From: Paragorgia papillata
Lineage: Eukaryota > Cnidaria > Anthozoa > Scleralcyonacea > Coralliidae
DNA: 64,000 nucleotides
NCBI GenBank assembly: GCA_035771165.1
Contig: JAWNZC010000311.1
Span: 1,008,501-1,072,500 of the forward strand
Direction: 5' to 3'
The notes beneath the pieces were generated by a model that was not told the origin of the DNA, did no database searches, and saw only the letters and a program-made list of their open reading frames with translations. The position numbers were made by a program, and so were the translations under genes. This document shows positions 30,215 to 43,050 of the stretch, one piece after another (the stretch's first letter is position 1; every line of letters begins with the position of its first letter).

Positions 30215-32072
30215 CAATTGCATTTTTGTGACCACCGCTGACCTGTCAGCGGGAGCCACTATGTCGGCGAAATCTTGCCTGCTTGCTTGAGTGTCTTGGA
30301 CCGCACTTACGTCATACTCGACAGCTATCGCCATATATTCGACACGAACGTTCACGATGCGATATCGTCGAGAAGATTGCCATTGATCGCCAGGTATTCG
30401 AGAAGTACTCGAGTTGTTTTCGCGGGGAATCTCGCCTGCATTTTGGTTGCTCTCTCAACACGACAACATCTCGATGGCTGTTTTGATTTTTGAAAAGTAT
30501 TAATTATTACTTTGCAAATCTTTTCTTCTTGGAACGGTTTCTGTCATTGACCAGTTTATACAAGGTAAGAAGTAGTTTCAAAACTGTGACGTTGTTTATC
30601 TTTTATATACATAAATCTTTAAATATACTTGATCGGAAATAAATTGTCTCAAAGCCAACCGCGTATTTAGCAGTACTAAACATATTCACCTTATAAAGTT
30701 CACTTATAAAGTTGGGCCTTCAATTGTGCCTGTTTCAAAGCTCTTCTTCTTTTATCGAATAAACTGTCAGTATACACCAATGTCTTGGATAGAAGTGTTT
30801 TATAATGATAAAATCACTTATGAGTTTATTAAGTTTAATTTTAGTGGAATTGTGTGTTGTGCTCACTGGTCAGTGACTCGTGTCTCATGTTTAGTAGAAT
30901 ACATCGTATTCACAAAGATGACTGCAATTTATATTATTTTATGTGTATTTAAATTAGCCTTTCAAACCTTGTTCTTGTGTTTTTTATTGAAAATAAGTTT
31001 TATGAATACGATGTATAATATATCATACACTAGGAGTGAGAAGTGTGTTTTAACCAACTTTGAGCTAGGTGTTTTGATATTAGATCAAACACAACTTTCG
31101 AGTGTTTCAAGATCAAACAAATTAGGAAATGAATCAGTACTCAAATGAATCAGTATTTTAAGATAAGTTTGAGGTAAAAGTTGGCTTAATTTTATATCCA
31201 AGTGTTTGATCACATATCAAACCTTATGATTTTACTATGTGTTTGGTTTATGAATTATTAATGAGGTTGAGAAGTACAGTATATATCACAGTGCTCTGTA
31301 TTTACACTAAATACATGTATTTAAGAAATTTATGCTGACAAAATATGTTGCCTGTTACATAGACATTACCAAACCTTGAATTGGTGGTTTGCTTTCTTGT
31401 TTTACGTGTTGTTCAATATCTTGTACAATGAAATTAAGAAACCAAAGTTTGTGCACACCACAGCTGTTCCAGTGGTCTGATCACAGAATAATAGATACAC
31501 CAGAAGTATGACTCTTTTTTTTTTCCTGACTCTCAGAAGTCTGACTTTTTTTTCAATAAGAATTATGCCATCCTACACCACCTTGGTAAGTTCCACTGAC
31601 ACTTGTGAGTTTTGACAGTTAAAGCTGCTGCTGGAACTTACCAGGATGAGTGATGTTCATGCGATAATGCTGAATGACATGCCAGGAAGGTGAAAAATAC
31701 CAGTGGAGTTTACCAGGATAGTGTAAACTAGAAATGGTGATGAATAGCAATGCCTGAGATGTGAAGGCAACATGTGTGTGGACATAAAGTTCAAAGATGT
31801 GGATGGAAATTGCACTTCTAGTGGAGTACTAAAATATTCTATGATCTGGTGTCTTAGTGTTACTCAATTGTACATTTTGATAAATTGTTGAGAAGCTATT
31901 GTGAACTGTTGGAAACTTAAATCCTGTAAACTACAATACTGAGTATTGTTGCACTGTCTTATTTAAAATACTAGCAGAATCACAAAATATTAGTGATGTG
32001 CATTACACTTGAATGCCACAGCATATTCATGATAGGTAAATTGTTGTTTTGGAACACAATACTGTTGATGAT
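30215..32072. other. Non-coding gap
   Basis: AT-rich. The overlapping frames at 30275-30493 and the 140-codon frame at 30726-31148 have no recognisable motif; the latter is rich in hydrophobic codons expected from AT-rich DNA. No repeats stand out. Confidence 0.5.
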
Positions 32073-32224
32073 CTGGGGCCAGTTGTATGAAGCCCGGATA
32101 GCTTATCTAGCTAAAGAACAGCTCTATATAATCATGCTTTGAACAACCTAATTTAAATTTTATCCACTGAATAGTTATGTATCTGATAGTGCTGTTCAGT
32201 GGATCATGATTTTGTCATTGAGAC

Positions 32225-33124
32225 ATGATTTTGAATCAACGCAGAAAATCGAAGAGGTCAACAGCGAACTTAGACAGATCTGTACTAAGCATGCATGGCG
32301 TCTCCTGTATCGACAACTCTACTATAGACAATACATGTCTAAACGGCAGTAAACTTCACTTCAATGCCAAGGGCTCGGCCATCTTAGCTGTACACTTCAT
32401 CAAGTTTCTCAAGGGAGACAGAACAGCATCGTTGTTTCAGAACCTTCCTTTCGTTCTTGCAGCACCGGTTCGACACTCAAGGGACTGTATTGATTTTCTA
32501 TATTTATTTGATTTTGATTGATTTTACACTTGAGCTCATACCATCATTACTTTCAACATGCGACTGACTATATGCTACATATTCTTCGGTTCTTATTACA
32601 TGATGACAATGTCCATTGTCTGAACAACAACCTATTCATACGTCAATAATAATACAATGTCATGATCTTAAATTACACTATTTTAATCAACTAAAGAATC
32701 ATTATGTTACATGATTGTTACAATGAATTAAGTATGATGTTTCAACTGGTGGCGCTGCGCTGGGAATCTACAACAATCGTCACAGCGAAAGCAGGGAAAC
32801 GAGGTTTTTCAGATGTCAACAATTCACAAACTTGGAGAACTTCTGAAGATAATTGTTCAACCAGACAGGAACACCCGGAGAGGGAAAACTCATTAGATAC
32901 AAGGTGTGATGCAGTATCAGGTATTTATGATCATTTGCTACATGCCATCGCTAAATTAAAAGGCTTCAAAATTGCTAGTTTAAATGTCAATAGTTTGTTG
33001 AAACATTTAGATGAAATGTTGATATTATTGCAATCAATGAATCTAAAATTGACGATTTAATCCCCGACAACGAAATTAATATACTAGGATATAACTTGGT
33101 TCGGAAAGACCGAAATAGATCTAA
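32225..33124 (+). pseudogene. LINE A 5' part: SGNH-like and endonuclease N-terminal remnants
   Basis: Two decayed pieces. 32225-32521 ends in a pattern like the C-terminus of an SGNH/GDSL hydrolase domain ('CLNGSKLHFNAKGSAILAVHFI'-type, read from about 32330). 32945-33120 gives the start of an APE-type endonuclease ('KIASLNVNSLLKHLDEML', then in another frame 'NESKIDDLIPDNEINILGYN'). A frameshift lies near 33040-33060. The rest of the endonuclease is missing because the inverted-repeat element entered here and internal deletion followed. Several animal LINEs of the CR1/L2 group carry an esterase domain before the endonuclease, which supports the pairing. Confidence 0.6.
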
Positions 33125-33309
33125 CATGTATTTTTTGTTTTAAACAGTACATACATCCATACACATACATATTATATATAAATTAGTAAAATTACCGTAT
33201 AGTTTAGTAGTGTTCTTGCTCTGGCCTCTTGTTGCTCCAAAAACAGGCCGAATGAAGGACTCAAGGATTTTCTCGTACTCAACCCCCGCTAGGCAAATTC
33301 GCCATGCGG

Positions 33310-33785
33310 AGAGAAGAAATAATAAGAGAAGGAAGGAAAGCAATTCACGTCGTGGCTTGATGATCACCGCATATAGCTTGGAACGGAAGTAAAACCTCGA
33401 ATTTCAAATTCAAATTTTAAACGGATTAACGTAAGTTAGAACAGCTCGTAAATTGTAAACAATGAATAAATAGTATGGACAAGCGATCCCCTTTAATTAT
33501 AAATGTATACAAGCAAGAAAAAAAATCATTAATATTCACTTCCGTTCCAATGTTCCATGCAATATGCAATATGCGGTGATCGAACCATATCGAACTATAC
33601 TTCTGTCTTTATGATTCTGATCTTTCTCGTCCGATTTTCTTCGTTAAACTTCGCACACTTGTTTATGTATGTTATAACATTACACAGAGCATAAATTGTC
33701 CCACGTTTATAAACTGTAACAACCGATATGGGGTGATCATCAATCCATGACGTGTTGCTTTCCTCCCTTCTCTCTTTCTTTCTTA
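33310..33785. repeat. Inner hairpin in the left arm
   Basis: The stretch at 33310-33390 ('gagaaggaaggaaagca', 'gatgatcaccgcatat', 'ggaacggaagt') recurs inverted at 33538-33785 ('acttccgttcc', 'atatggggtgatcatc', 'tgctttcctcccttctctc'). LINE B begins (its 3' end) at the end of this block. Confidence 0.65.
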
Positions 33786-36700
33786 GTTAGTAACAATATT
33801 TATTCAGGAAGTCCACTCACAAAAGTGATTTTCAGTGGAGCCCTGCATAGGTAAAACATATACATACATATTTATATATAACAGATATAGCAGAAACGGT
33901 ACGGTATAACAGATACGGAATCAGAACAATATAAATGAAAAATTACAAAACTAAAAATTAAAGTTTTAAATGTTTCTTAAGTTTAAGTTTAAATAATGAA
34001 AAAAGTTCAATGTTCCGAAGTTCTTCTGGTAAAGTGTTCCAGTCTTGAGCACCGTGGTAGGTGAATGACTGTTTCCCCCAGTTCCTGTTGACTCGTTGTA
34101 AGTGTAATTTATGTTTGTTTCGCGTGTTGTAATTGTGGATATCAGTAGTGTGTTTGAAATTAAAATCAGAGTCAACGTCATTGTTTAAACATTTATACAT
34201 GATAAGGCAACGGTGAAAGAGCCTGCGCACTGATAGCGGTTGCCAGTGTAAGGATCTCAGTGATTCGGTGGCTGACGAGAGTGGATGGAGATCAAGAATA
34301 ATTCTTGCAGCTTTGTTGTGAAGGACTTGAAGATGGTCCATGAGGACAGAATTGTTTTTATCACCCCAGACAGAATCAGCGTAGTCAAAGAGCGGCATAA
34401 CAAGACTGTTTACTAAAGTAAGGCGGGATTCGAGAGATAGAAGGTGCTTAATTCTTCCGATGACGCCAAGGCGTTGGTAGATTTTCTTAGAAAGTATTTC
34501 AATATGATTTGACCAAGATAATGACTGACTCAACGTTACACCAAGATACTTAAAACATTCGACACGGTTTAATGGGCAGTTGTTGATGAGTAAATTGATG
34601 TCCTTAAGTTTCGTTAACTTTGCATTACTTCCAAACACCATAAATTTACATTTAGAAGTGTTAAGAGTTAATCGGTTTGTGGCAAACCATTTGGATAAGA
34701 TTAGGAGGTCAGAGTTAAGCTGTTCTTCTAAGTGAAAAGCGGATTTACCTGAACAATACAGAACAGTGTCGTCTGCGTAGAGGGAGATATTACAGTTTTG
34801 GACAGTAGAGGGAAGGTCGTTCACATAAATCAAAAACAATAAAGGTCCCAGTATGCTTCCTTGGGGAACTCCGACCAGTACTGATTTTTTGGACGAATGA
34901 TTGCGACCAACAGAAGTGACTTGGAAACGGTTCGAAAGATATGAGTTAAACCATTCGATGGTTGGTTGTGAAAAACCAATGTTTCCGAGTTTCTCTATTA
35001 GAAGATCGTGGCTGACCGTGTCAAAGGCTTTGGATAAATCTAGAAAAACAGCTCCGGTGATGGAACCTTTATCCATATTTTCCAAAATAGTGTCGGTGAA
35101 GTGGGTAAGAGCAATTCCGGTAGAGAGTTTTGGGCGAAAACCAAACTGGTTTGGGGTTAGAATATTTTCTTGAAGGAGGTAGTTGTAGATTTGATGGTGT
35201 GCGGCTTTTTCAAGTATCTTGCTAACAGATGGTAAGATGGTTATTGGCCTATAATTATTAGCATCACAGCGGTTGCCAGATTTGAACAACGCTGTCACCT
35301 TGCCAAGTTTCCATACTGCTGGAAAGACTGATGTAGCTAACGAGCGGTTCTAGATTTTAGTGAGACTTGTTGAAATAATACTAGCAGAGTCTTTGAGCAA
35401 CCTTGCACTAATATTATCTAAACCAATTGCTTTATTTGCTTTAAGTTTGCTTAGTTGAGAAGCAACATAACATTCATCGACATCCTTGAAAGCGAATCTT
35501 ACTTCAGGTTGGGGGTTTTCATTTGGAACTGTATTGATGATAGAGGTGACTGAGCTGAATTTGTTAACCAATATTGAGCCAATTGATGAGAAATGATCGT
35601 TGAGAATTTCTGCGATTCGTTTGGGTTCAGTATGTGGGATTCCATTGACTTCTATACAAGATATATTAGAGTTTGGTTTCCTTGAAGTGATTTCATTTAG
35701 GTGTTTCCACAGGGTGTTAGGATCGTTTTTAGAATTTTCGATTATGTTACGATAGTGTTCCGTTTTGCTTTTCTTCACTTGTCTGTTCACATGGGCTTTT
35801 AGGCTTTTGTATTTGGACCAAGCAGTCGCAGAATTAGATTTAACAGCCCTACGGAAACAACGATCGCGTTCTTGCATAGATGATTTTAGCTTGGAGGTCA
35901 TCCAAGGCACGTGACATCCTTTTATCCTAGTTTTCTTCACAGGGGCATGGTGTTCAGCAACATCTGTGAACAACTTGTTCCAAAAATTTACTGAGGTGTC
36001 AATGTCAGGTATTTCGTCAACAACGCCCCAGTTCACGTTTCTGAGATCTGCCAGAAAGGCTTCTTTAGAATAGTGTTTGTAGGATCTGTATTCAATTGTT
36101 TTTCCCGGACATTTAGGTACCCCAGACTTGACCACGCAGTAAATGAGTGAGTGATCACTGATATGTACAGGCATCACACCGCTGGATACGATGCGATGTT
36201 TGTTGTTAACAAACAGAAGGTCGATCGCTGTTGATGACTGTTCGGTAATTCTTGCGGGAGTGTCAATCAGTTGGTTTAAATTGTGTGTGTTTGCAAACAA
36301 AGTAAGTTTCTGCTTTAAGGAGTAACCAGGAGCTTTTCTTTTAGCAAGAGCATCAGCATTAAAATCACCAAGTAAAATGATTTCAGCTTCTTGGGGGAGT
36401 AGGGTTATCTTGGAATTAAGAGAATCAGTAAGGTTATGAAGTGGTTGATCAGGGGCTCGATAAATTGACCATATGAACATCTTTTTGCATTTTGGACGAT
36501 TAACTTCAATGACACAGAATTCGGTATTATCATCGTGTAAGTCAGATCGTGTGCGGTAAGGTATACCATCACGGACATAAATCATGCATCCACCACCTTT
36601 CTTATCTGTACGATCTTTTCTGACAAAAGAGTATCCTTGAATACATAACTCAGGGTTAGAAATATTACTGTTTAACCAGGTTTCAGAGATGGTAAGGATG

Positions 36701-37904
36701 TCGAACGGGTTGTCTATCAAAAGAAGACGGAGTGAATCTATCTTATTAATTATGCTTCTTACATTTAGATGAGAGATCTTAAGTCCACGTTTTGTTGGAA
36801 AACCGTTGTCACGAAATCTTAGTTGGTCTTGAGAATTAATGGCGGGCCCAGGGTTGGGATTGATATCTCCAGCGAGGAGTACAAGAGAGTAAGCGAATAA
36901 GCTGACGTTTAAAAGATGAATGCCGGCTTTAAGTTTAAGGGACGATGAAGTATTTAAATTACTTGATTTACGGGGAAGTCCACTGTTCCTACTCGGGTAT
37001 TTAGTGATGTTAAGTCCCATAGAAATCATGAGTGATGTATCTTGGGTGATAGCCTTCGGAGAGTTGCAGGAGTTGAGGACAACGAATAGATACAAGAGCA
37101 GTATGATGGTGGAAGACCACAAAGTAAGACGTTTAGACATTGTAGATAAAGACTGGGCTGTAGATTTGTAAGTTTACGAGTGAACAATATATAGGAGACA
37201 GGTGAACTGTTGGGAGATTACAGTTGCAATACGGTGTCGACGAAGCTTGAAAAACGATCCGGTAAAAAAGAGCAAGATAAGAAACAAAAGGTCAATTGGG
37301 GTCAAGTTACAGACGGTTGTAATCTGGCTCAAAATGAATGACTTTGAGAATAGATTTAAAAACACCAAAATCGGTAGTAAGCTGTTGGCGATGATATCCA
37401 GAAGTAGAATTTGAAGTGTACTGTCAAATCCCAATAGCTGAACAGGAAAATATACTAGGTACTTGATCAGCGCGGAAAATTCAAAACACTGTTACTAGGC
37501 AACGAATAACACAACTTGTACAAACCAACGGTCAGAATATACAACGATGAATATTTCAAAATGTATAGCAGGTACGTCAGTAAATCTTGGCAGCAGACTT
37601 GAAACAATAAAACCCAAGCTTGTTATAAAATTTCAATCAAATCTGGAGCAGTATACTTAAAGAAAACAGTAATCTTGAAACAGGATTGAAGTGACGATGA
37701 ACCAGATCATATGCGGCCAAAAATAAACACCAGATAAAGCCACCGGGAGACGAATGATTCGACGAAAAAGTACACAAAGACGATCACGGTATATTTAGAA
37801 ACACGAACACGCACAAAGGATGGTCAAAAGCATCAGGACATAAACAATTTCAAAGCATTTATTTGGAGGCACAAATGGCACAGCCTGATAACGTAACTTG
37901 ATCA
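33786..37904 (-). mobile_element. LINE B: nearly intact APE-type non-LTR retrotransposon
   Basis: A minus-strand LINE of about 4.1 kb. A long 5' region (37141-37904) holds a small hydrophobic frame (37174-37434). The ORF2-type gene is 33958-37140, and the 3' UTR ends in 'aataaatattgttactaact' and a short A/G-rich tail at 33786. The flanks resume the arm sequence of the host element on both sides ('ctctctttcttt' and 'tttcttctctctg'). The RT/EN family is CR1/L2/Rex1-like by motif. Confidence 0.8.
33958..37140 (-). pseudogene. LINE B endonuclease/reverse transcriptase with 2A-like motif, one stop codon
   Basis: A 1061-codon frame broken only by a tag at 35350-35352, between the endonuclease-RT linker and the RT. 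Residues 9-25 are hydrophobic (signal-anchor-like), about 73-91 are a second hydrophobic segment, and residues 92-99 read DINPNPGP, a 2A-like translational recoding motif with Asn in place of the usual Glu. About 118-345 is the APE endonuclease ('SHLNVRSIINKID', 'SETWLN', 'LLGDFNADA', 'HISDHSLIY'). RT blocks follow: 'VFLDLSKAFDTVSHDLL', 'GVPQGSILGPLLFLIYVNDL', 'SLYADDTVLYC'. The C-terminal thumb ('HNYNTRNKHKL') is complete. With suppression of one stop it would be full length. Confidence 0.93.
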
Positions 37905-38099
37905 AAGTTTCTTCTCTCTGCCTGGCGCGTTGGCCGAGCGGGGATTGAGTACGAGAAAATTACCAAAAGGATCGCAGGCTCTGTGTACGAGATTGTTTTG
38001 AATCTTCCTTGAATCCTTCTTGATTCGGTTTATTTTTGGAGCAACAAGAGGCAAGAGCAAGGACACTACTAAACTATACGGTAATTTATATAATTTGTT

Positions 38100-38270
38100 A
38101 TAATTTTTAAATAATTTGTTCTTTTTAATAATTCAGTAGCTATAGTAATATATAACAGTTGATGTACTTAATTGATAGAGGGCCCTGGGTAGGATTAGCT
38201 TTTGCTAACAAGGTTTTGTTACCCTCTTCAAATAAAGTTTCTTATCTTATCTTATCTTATCTTATATATA
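38100..38270 (+). mobile_element. LINE 3' tail fragment
   Basis: A short insert ending 'taccctcttcaaataaagtt' followed by (tctta)n, the microsatellite tail typical of CR1/L2-type LINE 3' ends ('gggccctgggtaggattagc' motif just upstream). It interrupts the right arm of the inverted-repeat element. Confidence 0.7.
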
Positions 38271-38320
38271 ATAGGTATGTGTGTATGGATGTATATACTG
38301 TTTAAAACAAAAAATACATG

Positions 38321-39935
38321 TTAGAGCTCCCTGTGGTTGAGTAGAAATAGTAAATCGACCAATGTAAATGAACGTTTAATCAATAACACAGTTGTTTCGG
38401 ATGATAAACATATAGCTGAAACTTTTAATGAATATTTTACAAATATCGGGCCGAAATTAGCAGCTGAAGTAAATGATTTAACTAACCAACCGTGTGACGA
38501 ACCAAATACTGATGTATGCGTTGACCATTGTCCAGGCAAACGTTTCAGGTTCTTTGAAATTAGCCTAATCAAGTTTGAAGAAACTAAAGGTGTCGAAAGC
38601 TACAGGTATGGATAACATACCTGCCAAAATTCTTAAGATGTCGGCAGATATAATCGCGTCATCGTTTACTGTTATTTTCAATTTATTTCTTAACACGGGC
38701 ATATATATAGACAAATGGAAACAAGCCGGATATCACCAATTTTTAAATCCGATGACAGAAGGAATTGTGAAAATTACCGGCCTATTTCGATACTGCCGAT
38801 AATAAGTAAGGTTTTTGCCAAAATGTCTGAAATCTACACTACAACACCATGCCTTTATGCAGATGACACGCAAATATCTTCATCATCATCTAATTTTGAC
38901 ACACTTGTTGAAAACTTAAATGCCGTCCTAAACAATATCCGAACTTGGCTTGCCAAGAATAAGCTACAACATCACCCAACCAAATCGAAATTGATGTTTA
39001 TTGGGTCGTCATATAATCTTAATAATAAGGTTGGCAATAGTCGTGTCTTGTTGAATAACGAACCAGTCTCTCGAACTACCTCTCATAAATGTTTGGGGGT
39101 AGAAATCGACGAAAAACGGAGCTGGGAAAAACATATTGAGACTATATGCAAGAAGGCAGGTGCTGGTATTGGGGCTATTAGACGCGTTAAACCTTATTTT
39201 CCTGCTAATACATTAGAAACCATATACAAAGCACTAGTAAGCACTAGTTACTTTGATCACTGTTCCCCCTTACGAGATAACTGCGGTAAATTGCTTCAAA
39301 ATAATTTACAAAAATTTCATTCTCGCGCGGCAAGAGTAATTACGGGAGCCACTTATGACGCTAGGTCAGCCGATGTTCTCGACACCCTATAATGGGAAAC
39401 GTTGGATGTAAAGCGATCTTATACAAAATCTGTTTTTATGTACAAAATACTCAATGACCACACTGCCCGGGTCTAAAACAATCCTTTTGAGAAAGGAGCG
39501 TTTCACAAAATATATATAATTCAAGAAATAGTGATACAGATTTAACACTTCCGAAGCCCAGAACTGAATTTTTAAAAAAGAGCTTCAAATATAGCGGTGC
39601 CATGTTGTGGAATGATCTTCCGCGGGAAGTTAAATTGGCCGATACCGTCGATTGCTTCAAGAGGAAGATGCGCCAACTTGACTATGATGCTGGATCAAAC
39701 CTCCTACTTTCTGATGCATGTAAAATGTATGTATATAGAATGTGTGTATATATTATTTTAATCACTAATATTTTACTTATATAGTTATATACCGTAGTAC
39801 TTGTACATAATAAACTTTCTTGTTTTATTTCATTCCTACTTGTATGTATTAAATAGTGTGACGCCCCTCGTGGAAATCAGCTAATGTTGATCAGGCTAGC
39901 GTGTTTAAATAAAGTTCTACCTACCTACCTTACCT
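38321..39935 (+). pseudogene. LINE A 3' part: RT remnants and 3' UTR
   Basis: Three frames in series: an endonuclease-RT linker ('HIAETFNEYFTNIGPKLA', from 38337), the start of the RT ('KATGMDNIPAKILKMSA' and 'NYRPISILPIISKVFAKM'), then 'CLYADDTQISSSS', thumb and C-terminal regions to about 39392, and a last piece at 39602-39784. The segment between 'KVFAKM' and 'YADDT', which should contain the RT active-site Asp and the GVPQGS block, is missing, so RT cannot function. The 3' UTR ends 'aataaagttctacctaccta' at about 39935. Confidence 0.85.
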
Positions 39936-39962
39936 ATACAGGCTTCGTATAACCAGCCCCAG

Positions 39963-41626
39963 ATGTTTTATTAACATGTGCAAAAATCGGAATTTTACAA
40001 GTTCCTTTCACGTGAAACTTGGGGGCATGTTTATAATGCTATGTTTTCATAGGCGAAAAAATTAGGCGAAAAAATTAGGCGAAAAAAAATTAGGCGAAAA
40101 AAAAAATTTGAAAAAGGAAAAATCGGGCACTTTATGCTGGGAATTTCGGACAATTTTGATGTTTATTGCTGTGAAATGTTCAAGAAAAATGGATACGTTA
40201 AACTAAGAGTGAAAAAATACGACTTAAAAATCAATATTTAACCCTAAATTTTCGGGCAAAAAAAACCCCCAACAAAAACACAAACAGAATTGAGCTGCCG
40301 TGCCATGTTCAAATTAGCAATACATGTATAAAATGATTTAAAATAACTATCAATTTCTTTGTGTGTCTGTGTTCTTTTCACGCATTTTCGTGCATTTCTT
40401 CTTAAGTCTATATCTCTTTCTGTGCTTAACAGCGGTAGTCACATGTACGCATTGCGTACCTATTTTTTTAGTTTGCCAACGTCGAAGATTGTTGTGTGGC
40501 ACATATTCAATACTTTTGCCAAAAACCAAATCTAACAAGTGGAGCCTTACCTTTCCCTTAGAAAGGTATTCCCTTGCATTCACAAACCCTCTTAATCCCT
40601 ATTAGTTCACGATCACCTCGGTTTTCTTTGATGTACCGCGGTTGTTAATATATATTAGCCCGGGGCAATTAACTTGATTTATGCGTGGTTGGGAAAATAA
40701 GCTTTAATCCATGGTCACAAATGTGATAAATGATTTATCATCGCGACCGAAGTGTTTTTTTAGACAACCTCTGTGATAACGAGCTCAGTATCTCTTAGGC
40801 AACCTCGGTGATCTTGAACACCTCAAACTCGGTAACATGCCACTGCGAATAAAAATCCCAATATTTGAAGTAATATATGCAAGGATCGAGATGCGCTAGT
40901 AATTTTACCAAAGTTGACCCATGAAACACAGCTTATATTCTGTTTAACTTCGAAAATTTAGTGATGTTTGTCGAAAACATTCCTTCCCTTTTGCTTGTGA
41001 TTTTGGTTCATAGCGAGAAAGTGCGTTAGTTTACTTGGAAAATCGATTTCCGGTTCATAATTTTGAATATAAGTTGTTCTTTCCTGTTTGGAAATTGCAT
41101 TCGGCATGCGTCAGTCTACATCGAAAGCACATAAAGATCCTGATTTGTCCCTGGCATAATACTTCCAAAAGCGTTTGAACTTGCTTGATTTCACAGTCCT
41201 TATGGTCGTTTACAGGTTGTTTACATATACATACATGCACGATTTAGGAAAAGTCTAAATAACTCAATGACCTGAATAATGAGAAACACTAGAGTACAAT
41301 AGAATCAAACGCATTCGAATACATAATTATATTATTAGGCGAATAGCCGCTGACGGAGAGCGGCGGCACAAATGACCTAAATTTCTGGTGATGTGCAGTC
41401 AGACTGAGAGAATCACGAGTCCATTATGGCAATAGAGCAGTCTGAGTACTATGACCAGTCTTACCAGAGGTCTAAACATTATTGTTTAAGATGTGTATAA
41501 TTATTTGACAGAAAATGAGAAAAACTAAAGAGCTGTACCCTATTTTCATAATTTTCTGGAAGTTCTATCATCGTGTTCATGTCTATCGTTTATTTTAACG
41601 CCGTGGTAATAGTTCCGACACCGGAT
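39963..41626. other. Non-coding gap
   Basis: Contains 'ggcgaaaaaattaggcgaaa' repeats at 40050-40115. The frames at 40350-40605 (both strands) and 41055-41240 lack motifs. No gene is supported. Confidence 0.5.
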
Positions 41627-41900
41627 TGTTGGAAATTATGTCAAAGGAACGAACAGTAGGTCGCGTGACAGGAAACAAGTCTGCTCACCACACGCGCGCG
41701 ATAGCCAATGAGAAGAGAGCAGGGTGATTGACATGTTTGCATGTGATGTGTTCATTGTTGTTAGTCTGTACGAGACAAGGCGATTTAGCGAGACGAGACA
41801 TCGAGTGATAGCGAGTTGAGAATGTGACTAAATAATAGAATATCGTTCATTTTGTGTTCAAATCAGTGACTTTTCGTAGATACTCACTCCAGGAGGTGCG
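41627..41900 (+). repeat. 5' LTR of decayed BEL element (BEL-2), separated from its body
   Basis: Starts 'tgttggaaattatgtcaaag', matching the start of the 3' LTR at 60692 for about 45 bases ('ggaacgaacagta', 'ggtcg', 'gtgac'). It is cut off at about 41900 by the fold-back region, whose other end lies next to the BEL-2 primer-binding site (about 55052). Confidence 0.65.
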
Positions 41901-42029
41901 TAATTAGGCTCAGACTCCAGTCGTTGGGTCTATCTCGCCCTACCAACGGCTGGGCGCATCAGCTTCATCTTTGTTTAAATCGACCAATCATATGCGAGCC
42001 CCCCAAAATCTGGGGGGCATAAATTTCAC

Positions 42030-42748
42030 TCGCAAATGACGTAACGTAAATAATTATATACTAACTTCGATATAATTTCATCACAAAATTTTGACGTTTG
42101 TTGGCAATCGGTCACTCGCTTTCCTTGGAAAGAAAATATCACTCCACAAGGGGCGCACAAACTGTTATTGAATTATAAATGCCTGGTTAGTGGTTACATC
42201 ACTTTGATTTAAATAACAGTCTGGAGTGCTATTTTTTGTTTTTGTTATCCGCGAGATGCATGCAAGCCATGATATAATTATATTGATGCAGGTGTCGCTG
42301 AGTTCTCGCCATGACACCCTATAGGTTATGGAGTAAGTGCAAAATCTTCGGTATTCACTATTTAGCAGTTCACACAAGTGATTATAAGTCGCATCCGTGA
42401 GTAAAATATGAATAAAATATTAACGACAAAAATTGTTAGTGGAAAACGCTCTTTACCTGGATATTACAATCACAAGTTTAGCGAAACACATGCACGGCTA
42501 GATTTGTGACACAATTTAGCTGCCTCCTAAAGTAAATTAGCGGCGAGTCCCCGTTACGAAAGAAAAACTGTTGATGATCGCATTTGAAATCTGAATTGAC
42601 CGTGGAACAACTTGAATGTGATTGCCCAACGACCCAACGCATGATACAAATAGAAGAGTTCGGCAAAACATCCCTCGCCAAAAAATGTCAAAACTTTATA
42701 AATTGTGATAAAATCACGTTCAACTGACAATAAATTACTCAACAGTAG
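42030..42748. other. Non-coding spacer inside the fold-back region
   Basis: No counterpart of this spacer is visible in the opposite spacer (54626-54950). Frames at 42165-42742 on the minus strand have no motif. No gene is supported. Confidence 0.5.
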
Positions 42749-43050
42749 TATAGGGAAGAGGGGTTATACGACGGGTGGTGCAAAGAGCACCACCCATGTG
42801 GTGCAAAGAGAACCACACATGACGTCACCATTTTAGTCTTAAATTAATTTATGCGTTCATTAGCAGCGTAATCTTCAGCGTAATTGACTGTCACTCAACC
42901 ATGACATACTCTATCAATTATTTACAAGGACATACATGTCCCGCGGGGACTTTTATTTCGAGAGTACAAAGGGACGCCGCCTAGTTAATTATTCAACATA
43001 TTATTTATGCATACGTCATTATTTGTCAGGCTGCTTTGGGATCTCCTAAC
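42749..43050. repeat. Inner fold-back arm, left
   Basis: Matches the reverse complement of 54397-54625 ('gggaagaggggttatacgac', 'gtgacgtcaccatttta'-type stretches, 'ggctgctttgggatctcct'). It contains an extra 60 bases (about 42906-42970, 'acatacatgtcccgcgggga') absent from the right arm. Confidence 0.85.

Larger units (their letters stand above)
33125..38320. repeat. Inverted-repeat element inserted in LINE A, holding LINE B
   Basis: Outer ends are inverted copies of 'catgtattttttgttttaaa'. Homology between the arms continues through 'ccgtatagtttagtagtgt' and 'cctcttgttgctcc' to 'ttctcgtactcaa', that is 33125-33300 against 37925-38320. The right arm contains a LINE 3' tail (38100-38270). LINE A coding pieces sit on both sides, which fixes this as an insertion into LINE A. 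Confidence 0.8.
32073..39962. mobile_element. TIR element ('ctggggcc' ends) carrying nested insertions
   Basis: The left end 'ctggggccagttgtatgaag' and the reverse complement of the right end ('ctggggctggttatacgaag') match over about 29 bases with six differences. Everything between is other elements (LINE A, an inverted-repeat element and LINE B), so the original element was short and non-coding. The target duplication is ambiguous ('gat' left, 'at' right). Confidence 0.55.

Noticed and set aside
30726..31148. 140-codon hydrophobic ORF
   Set aside because: AT-rich composition gives Phe/Ile/Leu-rich frames by chance; no motif, no context.
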